Assembly: GCA_008501635.1 (NCBI GenBank)
Contig: QQUJ01000029.1
Coordinates: forward strand, 62,001 to 126,000
Direction: 5' to 3'
Length of the DNA: 64,000 nucleotides
DNA from: Pseudomonadota bacterium
GTDB lineage: Bacteria; Pseudomonadota; Gammaproteobacteria; QQUJ01
Every line of letters starts with the position of its first letter. Within the stretch, counting starts at the first letter, position 1. The notes beneath the pieces were generated by a model. It did not search any database. It had not been told where the DNA came from and was given only the letters and a program-made list of their open reading frames with translations. Positions 35,613 through 45,473 of the stretch are shown in pieces. The position numbers and the translations under genes are program-made.

Positions 35613-37550
35613 ATGTCCGAAGTACACGTCTATGACGTCCCGGCGGAATTCGCCGCTAAAGCCCATATCAACGAGGCCTTGTACGATTCAATGTACAAGC
35701 GCTCGGTCGAAGATCCGGAGGGATTCTGGGCGGAACAGGCCGAAAAATTCATCACCTGGTTCAAGCCCTGGGACAAGGTCACCGAACATAATTATGACAA
35801 AGGCCATATCCGCTGGTTCGAAGGCGCCAAACTAAATGCGTCGTTCAACTGCCTGGACCGCCATCTTGAAACCCGTGGCGACCAGGTCGCCATCATCTGG
35901 GAAGGTGACGACCCGGCCGACGACAAGAAGATCACCTACCGCGAGCTGCACGCAGAGGTTTGTAAATTCGCCAATGTGCTGAAGAAGCGCGGCGTCAAGA
36001 AGGGCGACCGCGTCTCGATCTACATGCCGATGATTCCGGAAGTCGCGGTGGCAATGCTCGCCTGCACACGGGTTGGCGCGGTCCATTCCATCGTCTTCGG
36101 GGGGTTCTCACCGGAATCGCTTAAAGACCGTATCCTGGATTCCGACTGCCGCGTGGTCATCACTGCAGACGAAGGCCTGCGCGGTGGCAAAAAGGTACCG
36201 CTAAAAGTCAATGCCGACAAAGCGTTGCTCGAATGCCCGAATGTACATTCCGTCATAGTGGTCAAACGCACCGGCAGCGACATTTCCTGGAACAGTGATC
36301 GCGATATCTGGTACCACGAGATCATGGCAGATGCGTCGACCGACTGCCCCGCCGAAGAGATGGATGCCGAGGATCCGTTGTTCATCCTCTACACCTCCGG
36401 ATCCACTGGGATGCCCAAGGGTGTGTTGCACAGCACCGGCGGCTACCTGCTCTTTACCGCCATGACCCACAAATACATCTTCGATTATCACGATGGCGAC
36501 ATCTACTGGTGTACCGCCGACGCGGGCTGGGTCACGGGTCACTCCTACATCATTTACGGCCCTCTCGCCAACGGCGCCACCACCTTGATGTTTGAAGGTG
36601 TTCCCAACTATCCAAGCCACTCCCGCTTTTGGGATGTGGTGGACAAACACAAGGTCAATATCCTCTACACCGCACCCACCGCTATCCGTGCACTGATGGG
36701 TCAGGGTAACGATTTTGTCACCAAGACGTCACGCAAGACCCTGAAACTGCTGGGCACCGTCGGTGAACCGATCAATCCCGAGGCCTGGGAGTGGTACTAC
36801 AACGTGGTCGGCGATAAGCGCTGCCCGATTGTCGATACCTGGTGGCAGACCGAAACCGGTGGCATCCTGATTTCACCGCTGCCGGGATGCACCAAACTGA
36901 AACCGGGCTCTGCCACGCGACCCTTCTTCGGTGTCGTTCCCGATATCGTCGACACCGATGGCAACGTGCTGGAGGGTGCCGCTTCCGGCAACCTGGTCAT
37001 CAACCGCCCATGGCCGGGGCAGATGCGTACCGTGTACGGCGATCATCAGCGCTTCATCGATACCTACTTCAAGACCTACCCGGGCAAGTATTTCACTGGC
37101 GATGGCGCGCGCCGTGATGAGGACGGTTACTACTGGATCACCGGTCGTGTCGATGATGTCATCAACGTCTCGGGACACCGCATGGGTACAGCCGAGGTGG
37201 AAAGTGCACTGGTACTGCACGAGAGCGTCGCCGAAGCCGCCGTGGTGGGTTATCCCCACAATATCAAAGGTCAGGGCATCTATGCCTACGTCACACTGAT
37301 GACGGGTGTCGAGCCCAGCGATGCGTTGAAGAAAGAACTGGTAGGTCTGGTGCGCAGCGAGATCGGACCGATTGCATCACCCGATGTCATTCAGTGGGCG
37401 CCGGGGCTGCCGAAAACCCGCTCGGGTAAGATCATGCGCCGCATCCTGCGTAAGATCGCGGCCAATGAAATCGATGCCCTGGGCGATACCACCACGCTGG
37501 CAGATCCTTCGGTGGTGTCGAACCTCATAGATAACCGTGCGGTGAAGTAA
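35613..37550 (+). CDS. acs: Acetyl-coenzyme A synthetase
   Basis: A 645-residue AMP-forming enzyme that turns acetate, ATP and CoA into acetyl-CoA. The adenylate-forming motif [14 protein letters not shown] is at about residues 264-277. WWQTETGG gives the acetate-pocket Trp and AMP site, and [18 protein letters not shown] is the hinge region. The C-terminal [17 protein letters not shown] contains the catalytic lysine acetylated by Pat-type enzymes. Length is close to E. coli Acs (652). It lies between the symporter/CBS-DUF294 genes and a second SSS-sensor kinase. Confidence 0.97.
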   Translation: MSEVHVYDVPAEFAAKAHINEALYDSMYKRSVEDPEGFWAEQAEKFITWFKPWDKVTEHNYDKGHIRWFEGAKLNASFNCLDRHLETRGDQVAIIWEGDDPADDKKITYRELHAEVCKFANVLKKRGVKKGDRVSIYMPMIPEVAVAMLACTRVGAVHSIVFGGFSPESLKDRILDSDCRVVITADEGLRGGKKVPLKVNADKALLECPNVHSVIVVKRTGSDISWNSDRDIWYHEIMADASTDCPAEEMDAEDPLFILYTSGSTGMPKGVLHSTGGYLLFTAMTHKYIFDYHDGDIYWCTADAGWVTGHSYIIYGPLANGATTLMFEGVPNYPSHSRFWDVVDKHKVNILYTAPTAIRALMGQGNDFVTKTSRKTLKLLGTVGEPINPEAWEWYYNVVGDKRCPIVDTWWQTETGGILISPLPGCTKLKPGSATRPFFGVVPDIVDTDGNVLEGAASGNLVINRPWPGQMRTVYGDHQRFIDTYFKTYPGKYFTGDGARRDEDGYYWITGRVDDVINVSGHRMGTAEVESALVLHESVAEAAVVGYPHNIKGQGIYAYVTLMTGVEPSDALKKELVGLVRSEIGPIASPDVIQWAPGLPKTRSGKIMRRILRKIAANEIDALGDTTTLADPSVVSNLIDNRAVK

Positions 37551-37572
37551 CTATCTATCAAATTGCGCATTG

Positions 37573-37607
37573 AGAAACCCGGTCGCTCTTTGGGCGATCG
37601 GGTTTTC
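37573..37607 (+). terminator. Intrinsic terminator of acs
   Basis: AAACCCGGTCGC (37575-37586) pairs with GCGATCGGGTTT (37594-37605) with one G-T pair and is followed by TTCTT. A- and T-rich flanks may give some activity in the reverse direction as well. It lies 22 bp after the acs stop. Confidence 0.85.
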
Positions 37608-37729
37608 TTATACCGGCGCCATCTTTGGCACCCTATCCACTACTCGTAACGAACCGCTTCAATCCAGGTGCCGAAACAGGGCACTGTTTTTTGTAAACCA
37701 CCTTACCGTCCACCCTTGTAACCTGCGCT

Positions 37730-40483
37730 TCAGTCGGTCTGCTTTCGCTCCGCTTGCAATCGCATCGCCTGACTCAGCGGCAATGTAAACGCGAAGGTCG
37801 AACCCTTGCCGATCTCGCTTTCCGCCCAGATAGTACCTCCGTGATGTTGAATGATTCGGCGACATATCGGAAGACCCAATCCGGTTCCCCGCGGCTTACC
37901 ATCCTGTGCGTCGCTGACCTGGTGGAATTTCTCGAAAATACGCTCTAGTTCTCCAGGTGCAATACCCACACCATTGTCGTTCACGGCAACGGTCACCGTG
38001 TCATGGTCACTCAAAACCCGTACTTCAATTCTCCCTGTTCCCGAATCGCAAAACTTTGCAGCGTTGGATACCAGATTGATTACCACCTGTATGAGACGAT
38101 CTTTGTCGACAACTACGTTTACGGCACCCGCCGGCACATCCTTGACGAGTTCGATACCAAGGTCTGAAATAATCTGCCGCGTAGCAATCAACGCGTCGTT
38201 TACGATTTCGCGCAGATCGACTACTTTCATATGCCATTCGACGTGACCCGATTCGATTTTTGCCAGATCCAGGACCTCATTGATCAGTCGTGTCAAACGT
38301 TCGCTTTCCTTGACGATGACATCGAGAAATTCTTGACGTTGCTCCCGCGACATATCCGGACTATCACGCAGAATTTCCGAAAAAGCGCGAATTGAAGTAA
38401 GTGGTGTTCGCAACTCATGACTCACCGTAGAGACAAAATCATCCTTTAAACGATCCAACTCCTGCAACTGTTCGTTGGCTGCTTTCAGCTCGCGGGTAGC
38501 CGCTTCCAGCTCACGCGATTTCAATTCGAGACGCCGACTGTACTCGATGACCTGGGTGGTTTCGTCGAGTATCTTCATCACCCCTTCGATGCTCAACTCT
38601 TCTCCCTTGACCACCGATCCCATCATCACGTGTGCTGACGCCGCGCCGATCGCACCGGCAAGTTGTCTTTCAGCGTACTCAACCAGCACGCCCTCCGCGT
38701 GATCTTCACCAAGCAGTACTTTTCCACGCGATGCCGCAAACCTATCGAATACTGCTTGCGCTCTATCAGGTCCGATAAAGCGCCTTAATAGATCGCGCAC
38801 TTCCGCAATGGTCGCAGTGCTCTCCCAGATGCGCGAATCCCGCGCTTCGGTGCCCTGTTTGAATACATCGACAAAAAGGGTGGCTTGAATTCGTTCTATG
38901 GGGCTTTCGCGCGCAAATAACGACACCCCAACCAATAAGCCGATGTTGATCAACATGCTCCAGAAGACAGCATGAGTAATAGAGTCGAACTCCCCGAGTC
39001 CGAACAATGCATAGGGTTTTAACCAGCTCCAACCCAACAACCCCTCCTCGAGAAAGGCGATGGGCAACCAGCCCGAAAGCGCAAATCCTGGTAATACCAG
39101 CGTATATATCCAAATGATAAATCCGCCAACCAGACCCGCAATGGCACCAGCGCGCTTGGCCCCTTTCCAGTAAATACCGATCAAAATTGCAGGTGCGAAC
39201 TGCGCTGCCGCAACAAAAGAGACTAGTCCGATACTTACCAGGGTGTAGGATTCGCCTATCAGGTGAAAATAGAGGTATCCAAGCAACAGCACAAAAATGA
39301 TGGCGCCCCGCCGGATCGTCAGCAGAAGACTTGTCAGGTTTTCGCGATACAACAAACCGAAACGAAACAGAATCGGCATTATCAGATCATTGCAAACCAT
39401 GGTGGCGATCGCGACGGTCGCCATAATAACCATACCCGTTGCTGCCGAAAGACCACCAGTGAAGGCAAACAACGCCAGCCACTCCGCATTGTTTGCCAGA
39501 GGAATCGTCAGCATGAAGGTGTCGGGATCAATCGCCCCATCAGGAAAGAAAATCAATCCGGCAATCGCAAGCGGCAGAACAAAGATGTTAATGACCAACA
39601 GATACAGGGGAAACAGCCAGCTGGCTTTGCGAATGTGATCTTCGTTCACATTCTCTACCACCAACACCTGAAACTGGCGGGGGAGAAACATGATCGCCAT
39701 CATGGAAAGGAAGGTCAGTGACAACCAGCTGGAATAACCTCCTGGCATGGAATCGAAACTGAATAGCTTGGCGATATCCGGAATTGCGCTCGCTTGTGCA
39801 AATAGATCGGTGGGCCCCTGGAAGAGAATAAAGGTGACAAACAAACCCACTGTTAGAAACGCCAGCAGTTTCACCACTGACTCAAAAGCGATCGCCGCCA
39901 CCATGCCCTCGTGTCGTTCGGTGGCATCGATGTGCCGGGTTCCGAACAATATGGTAAAGAGGGCCATGGCCAGAGCCACATATAAAGCGGTATCGCCTAC
40001 CAACTGCCATTGCGGTGTCGGACCACCCACCACATTGGAGGTTCGCAACAAAACGTCGCTCAATGCCACTGCTTTCAATTGGAGAGAGATATACGGCATG
40101 ATGCCGATAACGGCGATCACGGTAACCAGCCCCCCGACCAATCCACTCTTGCCATACCGTGAACCAATAAAATCGGCAATGGATGTGATACGGTGCACCT
40201 TGCTGATACGTACAATCTTGCGCAGCACATACCACCACAAGCATGCCATCAGCGTCGGACCCAGATAGATGGGAAGAAATCCGACACCCGAACCAGCCGC
40301 GCGCCCCACACTGCCGTAAAATGTCCAGGCAGTGCAATAGACGGCAATCGAAAGGGTATAGATATACGGGTTACTGATGATCGAGCGCCCGCGATCGGCA
40401 CGTAGATCGGCATAGAAGGCGATGGCAAACAACAAACCCACATAACCGAACGCGGTCAGGAGTATCGCCCAATCAGTGAGCAC
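37730..40483 (-). CDS. SSS-domain sensor histidine kinase (CrbS/MxtR/CbrA-like)
   Basis: A 917-residue sensor. The N-terminal about 500 residues form an SSS-family domain (VYCTAWTFYGSVGRAAGSGV, then about 13 helices). A STAC-like linker follows (VRDLLRRFIGPDRAQAVFDR), then a coiled coil (RRLELKSRELEAATRELKAA). The HisKA box DDFVSTVSHELRTPLTSIRA has phospho-acceptor H689; the HATPase boxes are INLVSNAAKFCDS, DNGVGIAPGE and GTGLGLPICRRII. CrbS/MxtR kinases of Vibrio and Pseudomonas share the SSS build and control acs, and this gene is next to acs. It lacks the C-terminal receiver domain those kinases often carry. It starts 2 bp after a small membrane gene. Confidence 0.88.
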   Translation of the reverse strand: MLTDWAILLTAFGYVGLLFAIAFYADLRADRGRSIISNPYIYTLSIAVYCTAWTFYGSVGRAAGSGVGFLPIYLGPTLMACLWWYVLRKIVRISKVHRITSIADFIGSRYGKSGLVGGLVTVIAVIGIMPYISLQLKAVALSDVLLRTSNVVGGPTPQWQLVGDTALYVALAMALFTILFGTRHIDATERHEGMVAAIAFESVVKLLAFLTVGLFVTFILFQGPTDLFAQASAIPDIAKLFSFDSMPGGYSSWLSLTFLSMMAIMFLPRQFQVLVVENVNEDHIRKASWLFPLYLLVINIFVLPLAIAGLIFFPDGAIDPDTFMLTIPLANNAEWLALFAFTGGLSAATGMVIMATVAIATMVCNDLIMPILFRFGLLYRENLTSLLLTIRRGAIIFVLLLGYLYFHLIGESYTLVSIGLVSFVAAAQFAPAILIGIYWKGAKRAGAIAGLVGGFIIWIYTLVLPGFALSGWLPIAFLEEGLLGWSWLKPYALFGLGEFDSITHAVFWSMLINIGLLVGVSLFARESPIERIQATLFVDVFKQGTEARDSRIWESTATIAEVRDLLRRFIGPDRAQAVFDRFAASRGKVLLGEDHAEGVLVEYAERQLAGAIGAASAHVMMGSVVKGEELSIEGVMKILDETTQVIEYSRRLELKSRELEAATRELKAANEQLQELDRLKDDFVSTVSHELRTPLTSIRAFSEILRDSPDMSREQRQEFLDVIVKESERLTRLINEVLDLAKIESGHVEWHMKVVDLREIVNDALIATRQIISDLGIELVKDVPAGAVNVVVDKDRLIQVVINLVSNAAKFCDSGTGRIEVRVLSDHDTVTVAVNDNGVGIAPGELERIFEKFHQVSDAQDGKPRGTGLGLPICRRIIQHHGGTIWAESEIGKGSTFAFTLPLSQAMRLQAERKQTD

Positions 40484-40485
40484 AG

Positions 40486-40725
40486 CTAACTCCTGTTGAA
40501 TCGCCCACTATCGACCCCTACTTTTTCTGCGCTGCTTTTACGTTCGAAAACAACTGCGATAAGGGCGATGATCACAGCCCAGCAACCGAAGAGATAGAGA
40601 TAGAGCAACGGCACCCCCAGAACCAGTTTGCCCGTACCGAACAGATGCAACAGGGGATAGTTGATCAGGATAACTCCGACAGCAAACAACGCCGCCAATC
40701 TTTCGCGAGAACGTGTGGTACTCAT
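40486..40725 (-). CDS. Small two-helix membrane protein upstream of SSS kinase
   Basis: A 79-residue protein with helices at about residues 8-26 (LAALFAVGVILINYPLLHLF) and 34-58 (GVPLLYLYLFGCWAVIIALI), then a basic-polar tail VFERKSSAEKVG. It lies directly before the SSS-type kinase. Its layout parallels the CbrX-like protein at 24659-24859 and the DUF4212 protein, all small two-helix partners preceding an SSS protein. I chose ATG 40725 (MSTTRSRERL) over the in-frame start at 40749. Function unknown; coupling or stabilising of the kinase is likely. Confidence 0.7.
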   Translation of the reverse strand: MSTTRSRERLAALFAVGVILINYPLLHLFGTGKLVLGVPLLYLYLFGCWAVIIALIAVVFERKSSAEKVGVDSGRFNRS

Positions 40726-40814
40726 GACTCGCCGGTCCCCGTCCACCACGTTATTTTTGCCACTGTACTGGAGAGTGTGGCTGTCATCAGGTTAGCACTC
40801 CACGCATTATATCG

Positions 40815-40875
40815 AGAACCTGTCTCACAATCCCACGCGAGCGGTACGGCACGCGGGAGATGTGAGATAGGTTCT
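40815..40875. repeat. Palindromic intergenic repeat, copy B
   Basis: A 61-bp imperfect palindrome. The left arm AGAACCTGTCTCACAATCCC and the right arm, read as its complement AGAACCTATCTCACATCTCC, pair over about 24 positions with small bulges around a GCGGTACGGC centre. It shares its outer sequence with 15888-15938. It lies between the small membrane gene and the response regulator. Confidence 0.7.
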
Positions 40876-41000
40876 AGCGTTTACCCCATTTGGGAGTCGT
40901 CCCAAGCCAGATTCAGAACAGCAGCCTCCCCGGTCTCGTGCGGCAAATAAACCCATGATTTCGCCCAGCGCCAAGCAATTCTGCTCGCAAGGCGTCCCGG

Positions 41001-41378
41001 TTACTGACGACCGGTTTCGAGCAGAAGACGCACTTTCTCCACCAAATCCCTGGTGGCGAACGGCTTCGTCACATAGTCATCGGCACCCAGTGCCAGGCCT
41101 TTTTCGCGTTCGACTTCGCGCCCCTTGGCCGTCAGCATCAGAATCAGCATATCATTCAGTTGCGGATCGCTGCGCACCGTCTGACACACTTCATAGCCAT
41201 CCATGCGCGGCATCATCACATCGAGCAATACCAAATCGGGCTTGGATTCTCGGATGATCTGCATCGCCTCCTCACCGTTGCTCGCGGTTCTCACCCCGTA
41301 ACCCTCCTTCTTCATTAGAAACTCTAAAGAAAGGACGATGTTAGGTTCGTCGTCGACCACCAGAATTTCCCCCGCCAT
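41001..41378 (-). CDS. Single-domain response regulator (CheY-like)
   Basis: A 125-residue receiver without output domain. Acidic pocket DDE (residues 9-11), phospho-acceptor D53 in PDLVLLDVMMPRMDGYEV, the T-loop LMLTAKG, and K105 in DYVTKPF are all present. An SD AGGAGGAATTTGCC precedes the ATG. It lies upstream of the small membrane protein and SSS kinase on the same strand, separated by 250 bp including a palindromic repeat. It may accept phosphate from that kinase, which lacks its own receiver. A phosphorelay or allosteric role is inferred. Confidence 0.9.
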   Translation of the reverse strand: MAGEILVVDDEPNIVLSLEFLMKKEGYGVRTASNGEEAMQIIRESKPDLVLLDVMMPRMDGYEVCQTVRSDPQLNDMLILMLTAKGREVEREKGLALGADDYVTKPFATRDLVEKVRLLLETGRQ

Positions 41379-41552
41379 GGCAAATTCCTCCTCTTTTACT
41401 TCACCCTGCCTACGCGACCCTGCGGTTGATCTGTTTAAGCTTCTCGACCGCCAGGTCGGCCTTCCGGACTTCGTGCAGGGTCGGAGGATAGTTGTAACAC
41501 AATTCCCGGATCTACGCGCCCGGTCCCCCTGTTCACCACGGTGCCAACAGAT

Positions 41553-41583
41553 AAAAAGAAAGGGGCCAATGGCCCCTTTCTTT
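41553..41583 (-). terminator. Intrinsic terminator of the rimP-pnp operon
   Basis: A perfect 13-bp stem AAAGAAAGGGGCC / GGCCCCTTTCTTT with a 3-nt loop lies 18 bp after the pnp stop. On the minus strand it is followed by TTTTTAT. It ends the long rimP-nusA-infB-rbfA-truB-rpsO-pnp unit. Confidence 0.93.
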
Positions 41584-41600
41584 ACGACGCTATCGACGAG

Positions 41601-43688
41601 CTACTCGTCGCCGATGGCCTTCATGCTGAGGCGAATTCGGCCCTGCTTATCCACTTCCAGGACTTTTACTTTAACGACATCGCCTTCGGTCAGTTTGTCG
41701 CTGACATTCTGTACGCGTTCGTTGGAGATCTGCGAGATGTGCACCAAACCATCGCGCCCAGGCAAAATTGATACGAAAGCGCCAAAATCCATCAACTTAA
41801 CGACTTTGCCCTCGTATATCTTGCCTACCTCGACATCGGCTGTGATCAGTTCGATGCGGCGACGTGCCTCGTCGGCATCCAATTTGTTTACCGACGCCAC
41901 CCGGATGGTGCCATCGTCATCGATATCTATTGTCGTGCCGGTTTCTTCGGTGATCGAACGTATGGTGGCACCGCCCTTGCCGATTACATCACGGATCTTC
42001 TCCGGATCGATCTTGAAAGCGGAAATACGTGGAGCGAACTCGGACATCTCTGCGCGCGGGGCACTGATCGCCTTGCCCATCTCGCCCAGAATATGCAACC
42101 GGCCGTCGCGTGCCTGAGCCAGCGCAGCCTCCATGATCTCCTTGGTGATACCGTCGATCTTAATGTCCATCTGAAGAGCGGTAACGCCCTGATTGGTACC
42201 GGCGACCTTGAAATCCATGTCACCAAGATGATCCTCATCACCCAGGATATCGGTCAGCACCGCAAACCGGTCCTGCTCCTTGATCAGTCCCATCGCGATG
42301 CCAGCGACAGGGGCGTGGATCGGTACACCGGCGTCCATCAACGCGAGGCTGGTGCCGCACACGCTGGCCATAGAGCTGGAGCCGTTGGACTCGGTGATCT
42401 CCGAAACCACTCGAATCGTGTAGGGAAACTCTTCTCGCGTCGGCATCATGGCCTGGATCCCGCGGCGGGCCAGGCGGCCGTGACCAATTTCACGGCGTTT
42501 CGGACTGCCGATGAAACCGGTCTCGCCCACGCAATAAGGGGGAAAGTTGTAGTGCAGCATGAACGGGTCGCGATACTCGCCTTCGATCGCATCGATGATC
42601 TGGGCATCGCGATCGGTGCCGAGCGTGGTCACTACGATCGCCTGGGTTTCACCACGCGTGAACAAAGCGGAACCGTGGGTACGCGGCAAGACCCCGACGC
42701 GTGCCGAGATCGGACGCACCGTGCGTGTGTCGCGCCCGTCGATACGCGGTTCGCCGGCGAGTACGCGTTGACGCACCACACGTTTTTCGAGCTTCTCCAC
42801 CGCGCCACGCACCGCTTCCACGCTCCACTGTGGCTCATCGCCTGCCGCCAACTGCTCCGCAGCCGCGGCCCGTATTTCGCTGACGCGCTGCTGGCGTGCC
42901 ATTTTGTCCTTGATCTGGTACGCGGCCACGACATCGGCCTCCACTGCCGCGGCAACGGCTTCCACCAGTGCATCGTCGGTGGCGGGCTTCTCCCAGTTCC
43001 AGGCGGGTTTGCCTGCTTCGGCCGCCAGTTCTTTGATGGTCTGAATGGCAACCTGCATTTGCTCGTGACCGTAGAGTACCGCACCCAACATGACCTCTTC
43101 GGCCAGCTCCGCTGCCTCCGACTCCACCATCAACACCGCATGCTCGGTACCGGCGACCACCAGATCGAGCTTCGAATCGGCACGCTGCGAGGCGGAAGGA
43201 TTGAGCAGATACTGGCCATCCAGGTAGCCGACACGGGCGCCGCCGATGGGACCACTGAAGGGTACCCCGGAGATAGCGACCGCAGCGGAAGCACCCAGCA
43301 TGGCCGGAATATCGGAATCGATCTCCGGATCCAACGACATCACGGTGGTGATGACCTGAACTTCATTGTAGAAACCCTTGGGAAACAACGGGCGCAGCGG
43401 GCGATCGATCAGACGTGAGTTGAGGGTCTCTTTCTCCGAGGGGCGTCCTTCGCGCTTAAAAAAACCGCCGGGGATCTTGCCACCGGCGTAGGTCTTTTCC
43501 TGATAGTTGACGGTCAACGGGAAGAAGTCACGTCCGGGCGCCGCCTCTGTTCGGGCAACCACGGTTGCCAGAACGACAGTGTCTCCCATACTGATCATGA
43601 CCGCGCCATCAGCTTGGCGCGCGATCTCCCCTGTCTCTAGAGTGACCGTGTGGTCACCGTACTGAAACTGTTTTCTGATTGATGTCAC
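41601..43688 (-). CDS. pnp: Polyribonucleotide nucleotidyltransferase (PNPase)
   Basis: A 695-residue phosphorolytic 3'-5' exoribonuclease of the RNA degradosome. Two RNase PH domains (about 1-220 and 310-545, with [19 protein letters not shown] and [20 protein letters not shown]) flank a helical linker. A KH domain ([20 protein letters not shown], about 555-610) and an S1 domain ([20 protein letters not shown], about 620-690) follow. Length matches E. coli (711). It lies 37 bp after rpsO, the conserved rpsO-pnp pair. The product ends early after S1 with little tail. Confidence 0.97.
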   Translation of the reverse strand: MTSIRKQFQYGDHTVTLETGEIARQADGAVMISMGDTVVLATVVARTEAAPGRDFFPLTVNYQEKTYAGGKIPGGFFKREGRPSEKETLNSRLIDRPLRPLFPKGFYNEVQVITTVMSLDPEIDSDIPAMLGASAAVAISGVPFSGPIGGARVGYLDGQYLLNPSASQRADSKLDLVVAGTEHAVLMVESEAAELAEEVMLGAVLYGHEQMQVAIQTIKELAAEAGKPAWNWEKPATDDALVEAVAAAVEADVVAAYQIKDKMARQQRVSEIRAAAAEQLAAGDEPQWSVEAVRGAVEKLEKRVVRQRVLAGEPRIDGRDTRTVRPISARVGVLPRTHGSALFTRGETQAIVVTTLGTDRDAQIIDAIEGEYRDPFMLHYNFPPYCVGETGFIGSPKRREIGHGRLARRGIQAMMPTREEFPYTIRVVSEITESNGSSSMASVCGTSLALMDAGVPIHAPVAGIAMGLIKEQDRFAVLTDILGDEDHLGDMDFKVAGTNQGVTALQMDIKIDGITKEIMEAALAQARDGRLHILGEMGKAISAPRAEMSEFAPRISAFKIDPEKIRDVIGKGGATIRSITEETGTTIDIDDDGTIRVASVNKLDADEARRRIELITADVEVGKIYEGKVVKLMDFGAFVSILPGRDGLVHISQISNERVQNVSDKLTEGDVVKVKVLEVDKQGRIRLSMKAIGDE

Positions 43689-43725
43689 GAGCTATACCTT
43701 CCGACGTGGTTGCGTCGATAAGCGC

Positions 43726-43995
43726 CTAACGGCGAATACCCAAGCGTTTGATGAGATCACGATAGCGCTCCACGTCATTGCTTTTGACGTAATCGAGCAA
43801 CTTACGGCGCTGATTGACCATGCGCAGCAGGCCCTGGCGGGAGTGATGATCCTGCTTGTGCTTGCTGAAGTGCTCGGTGAGCTGGTTGATATTGGCGGTC
43901 AGCAGGGCTACCTGGACCTCCGGGGAACCGGTATCGGTGGCGGAGAGTTGATACTCCTTGACGACATCGGCCTTCTGCTGGGTGCTCAGTGACAT
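43726..43995 (-). CDS. rpsO: 30S ribosomal protein S15
   Basis: An 89-residue primary 16S rRNA-binding protein that bridges the subunits. The whole sequence matches the family: [40 protein letters not shown] and [20 protein letters not shown], ending in LGIRR. Same length as E. coli S15. In E. coli S15 represses its own mRNA through a 5' pseudoknot; the about 120-bp spacer after truB leaves room for this, but I cannot assign the fold. Confidence 0.98.
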   Translation of the reverse strand: MSLSTQQKADVVKEYQLSATDTGSPEVQVALLTANINQLTEHFSKHKQDHHSRQGLLRMVNQRRKLLDYVKSNDVERYRDLIKRLGIRR

Positions 43996-44118
43996 GTAGT
44001 GAAACTCCTGGATTCTTGAATGGTCGCTTCTATGAAGCCGGGTATTTTAACTTCCAGCCATTTGTTAAACAAGGAAAAACCTTGGGGCGAAAAGCGGTGC
44101 CGAAACCCCGGCAGCGGG

Positions 44119-45042
44119 TCACGATCCGTTCTTTTGCAACATACGCCGTGGTGCGATACGGCCGTCGTCCAACACCTCCCCCACCCCGATAAAGCGTCGT
44201 GCAGCGGTATAGATGCGCACCCAACCACTGGTGGGTGCACGGGGCACCATCACCGGCTGGCCCATCTGCAGGTAATAGGCGGAATCGGCGGACAACTGAA
44301 CCTCGGGCCACTGCTGAACGCTGGATTCGATGGGTAACAGAAGGGCATCCAGCGCCTGCTCGCCCGCTTCGGCCGAGGCCTGGAGCTCTTCCAGAGTCAC
44401 CATGCCGTCGCCGGGATACGGCCCCACGCCAATGCGGCGCAAGGCGATCACGTGTGCACCGCAACCGAGTCTGGCGCCGATGTCCTCGACCAGGGTACGC
44501 ACATACGTCCCCTTCGAGCAGTGCACGGTGAACTCTGCTTCCGTATTCTCCACTCGCAGCAGCTCCAACGCATGAATCGTGACCACCCGGGGTTTACGCT
44601 CGACCTCCTCGCCCTTGCGTGCCAGCTCGTAAAGCCGTTTTCCCTCGTGGCGCAGCGCCGAATACATCGGTGGGATCTGTTCGATAGCGCCAAGAAAGTC
44701 CCCCATTACCTGGCTCAGGCTATCGAAATCCAAGGACGGTACGGGCTTGGTAGTGATCAGTTCGCCATCCGCGTCGCCGGTCGTCGTCGTCTCACCGAGT
44801 TTCATCCGTACCCAATAGCGTTTGTCGGCATCGAGCAGGAATCCTGAAAATTTGGTGGCTTCGCCCAGACAAATGGGCAGCAGTCCACTGGCCAGCGGAT
44901 CCAGACTTCCGGTGTGCCCTGCTTTGCGGGCGTTGAAGAGACGTTTGACCATCTGCAACGCCCGATTGGATGTCGGACCCACCGGCTTGTCGAGCAGCAG
45001 GACTCCATGGACATTGCGGCGCTGGCCATTGCGGGGGGGCAT
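44119..45042 (-). CDS. truB: tRNA pseudouridine-55 synthase TruB
   Basis: A 307-residue enzyme that makes pseudouridine 55 in the T loop of tRNAs. The catalytic aspartate is D48 in AGHTGSLDPLASGLLP. Other conserved blocks are KRYWVRMKLGETTTTGDADG, PPMYSALRHEGKRLYELARK and CSKGTYVRTLVEDIGARLGC. A small C-terminal PUA-like domain ends the protein. Length as in E. coli (314). It is 38 bp after rbfA. Confidence 0.96.
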   Translation of the reverse strand: MPPRNGQRRNVHGVLLLDKPVGPTSNRALQMVKRLFNARKAGHTGSLDPLASGLLPICLGEATKFSGFLLDADKRYWVRMKLGETTTTGDADGELITTKPVPSLDFDSLSQVMGDFLGAIEQIPPMYSALRHEGKRLYELARKGEEVERKPRVVTIHALELLRVENTEAEFTVHCSKGTYVRTLVEDIGARLGCGAHVIALRRIGVGPYPGDGMVTLEELQASAEAGEQALDALLLPIESSVQQWPEVQLSADSAYYLQMGQPVMVPRAPTSGWVRIYTAARRFIGVGEVLDDGRIAPRRMLQKNGS

Positions 45043-45080
45043 CGGTACCTCGTCTACGTCAGGCTGGCTGGCGGTGGGAT

Positions 45081-45458
45081 CTATTCTTCGGAGGGCCGCT
45101 GTTTCTTGGCCTGCTCGAGCAGTTCGTTGATGCGTGCCCCCTGTTCCATCGAGGTATCGTGCAGAAAGTGCAGATGCGGAATCGTACGGATACTCATCCT
45201 GCGGCCCAGTTCACGGCGCAGAAAACCCTCGGCACGCGTAAGCCCTTCGAGCGCCGCGGCGACCGCTTCACGATCGCCCAGTACACTGACATAGACCTTC
45301 GCATGTCCCAGATCACGACTGACTTCGACACCGGAGAGCGTGACCATCCGTACCCGCGGGTCCTTGACCTCTTCGCGCAACAGTACCGCCATCTCGCGGC
45401 GCAACTGCTCCGCAACACGCCGCAGGCGATCGCCAGGGCGATTCATAATCGTATGCAA
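45081..45458 (-). CDS. rbfA: Ribosome-binding factor A
   Basis: A 125-residue 30S maturation factor that binds near the 5' end of 16S rRNA and is needed for cold adaptation. Family features are RVAEQLRREMAVLLREEVKD, VTLSGVEVSRDLGHAKVYVS and the KH-like fold ending FLHDTSMEQGARINELL. Length is near E. coli RbfA (133). It lies 15 bp after infB in the conserved infB-rbfA-truB order. Confidence 0.96.
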   Translation of the reverse strand: MHTIMNRPGDRLRRVAEQLRREMAVLLREEVKDPRVRMVTLSGVEVSRDLGHAKVYVSVLGDREAVAAALEGLTRAEGFLRRELGRRMSIRTIPHLHFLHDTSMEQGARINELLEQAKKQRPSEE

Positions 45459-45473
45459 CCGGACAAAGACACC

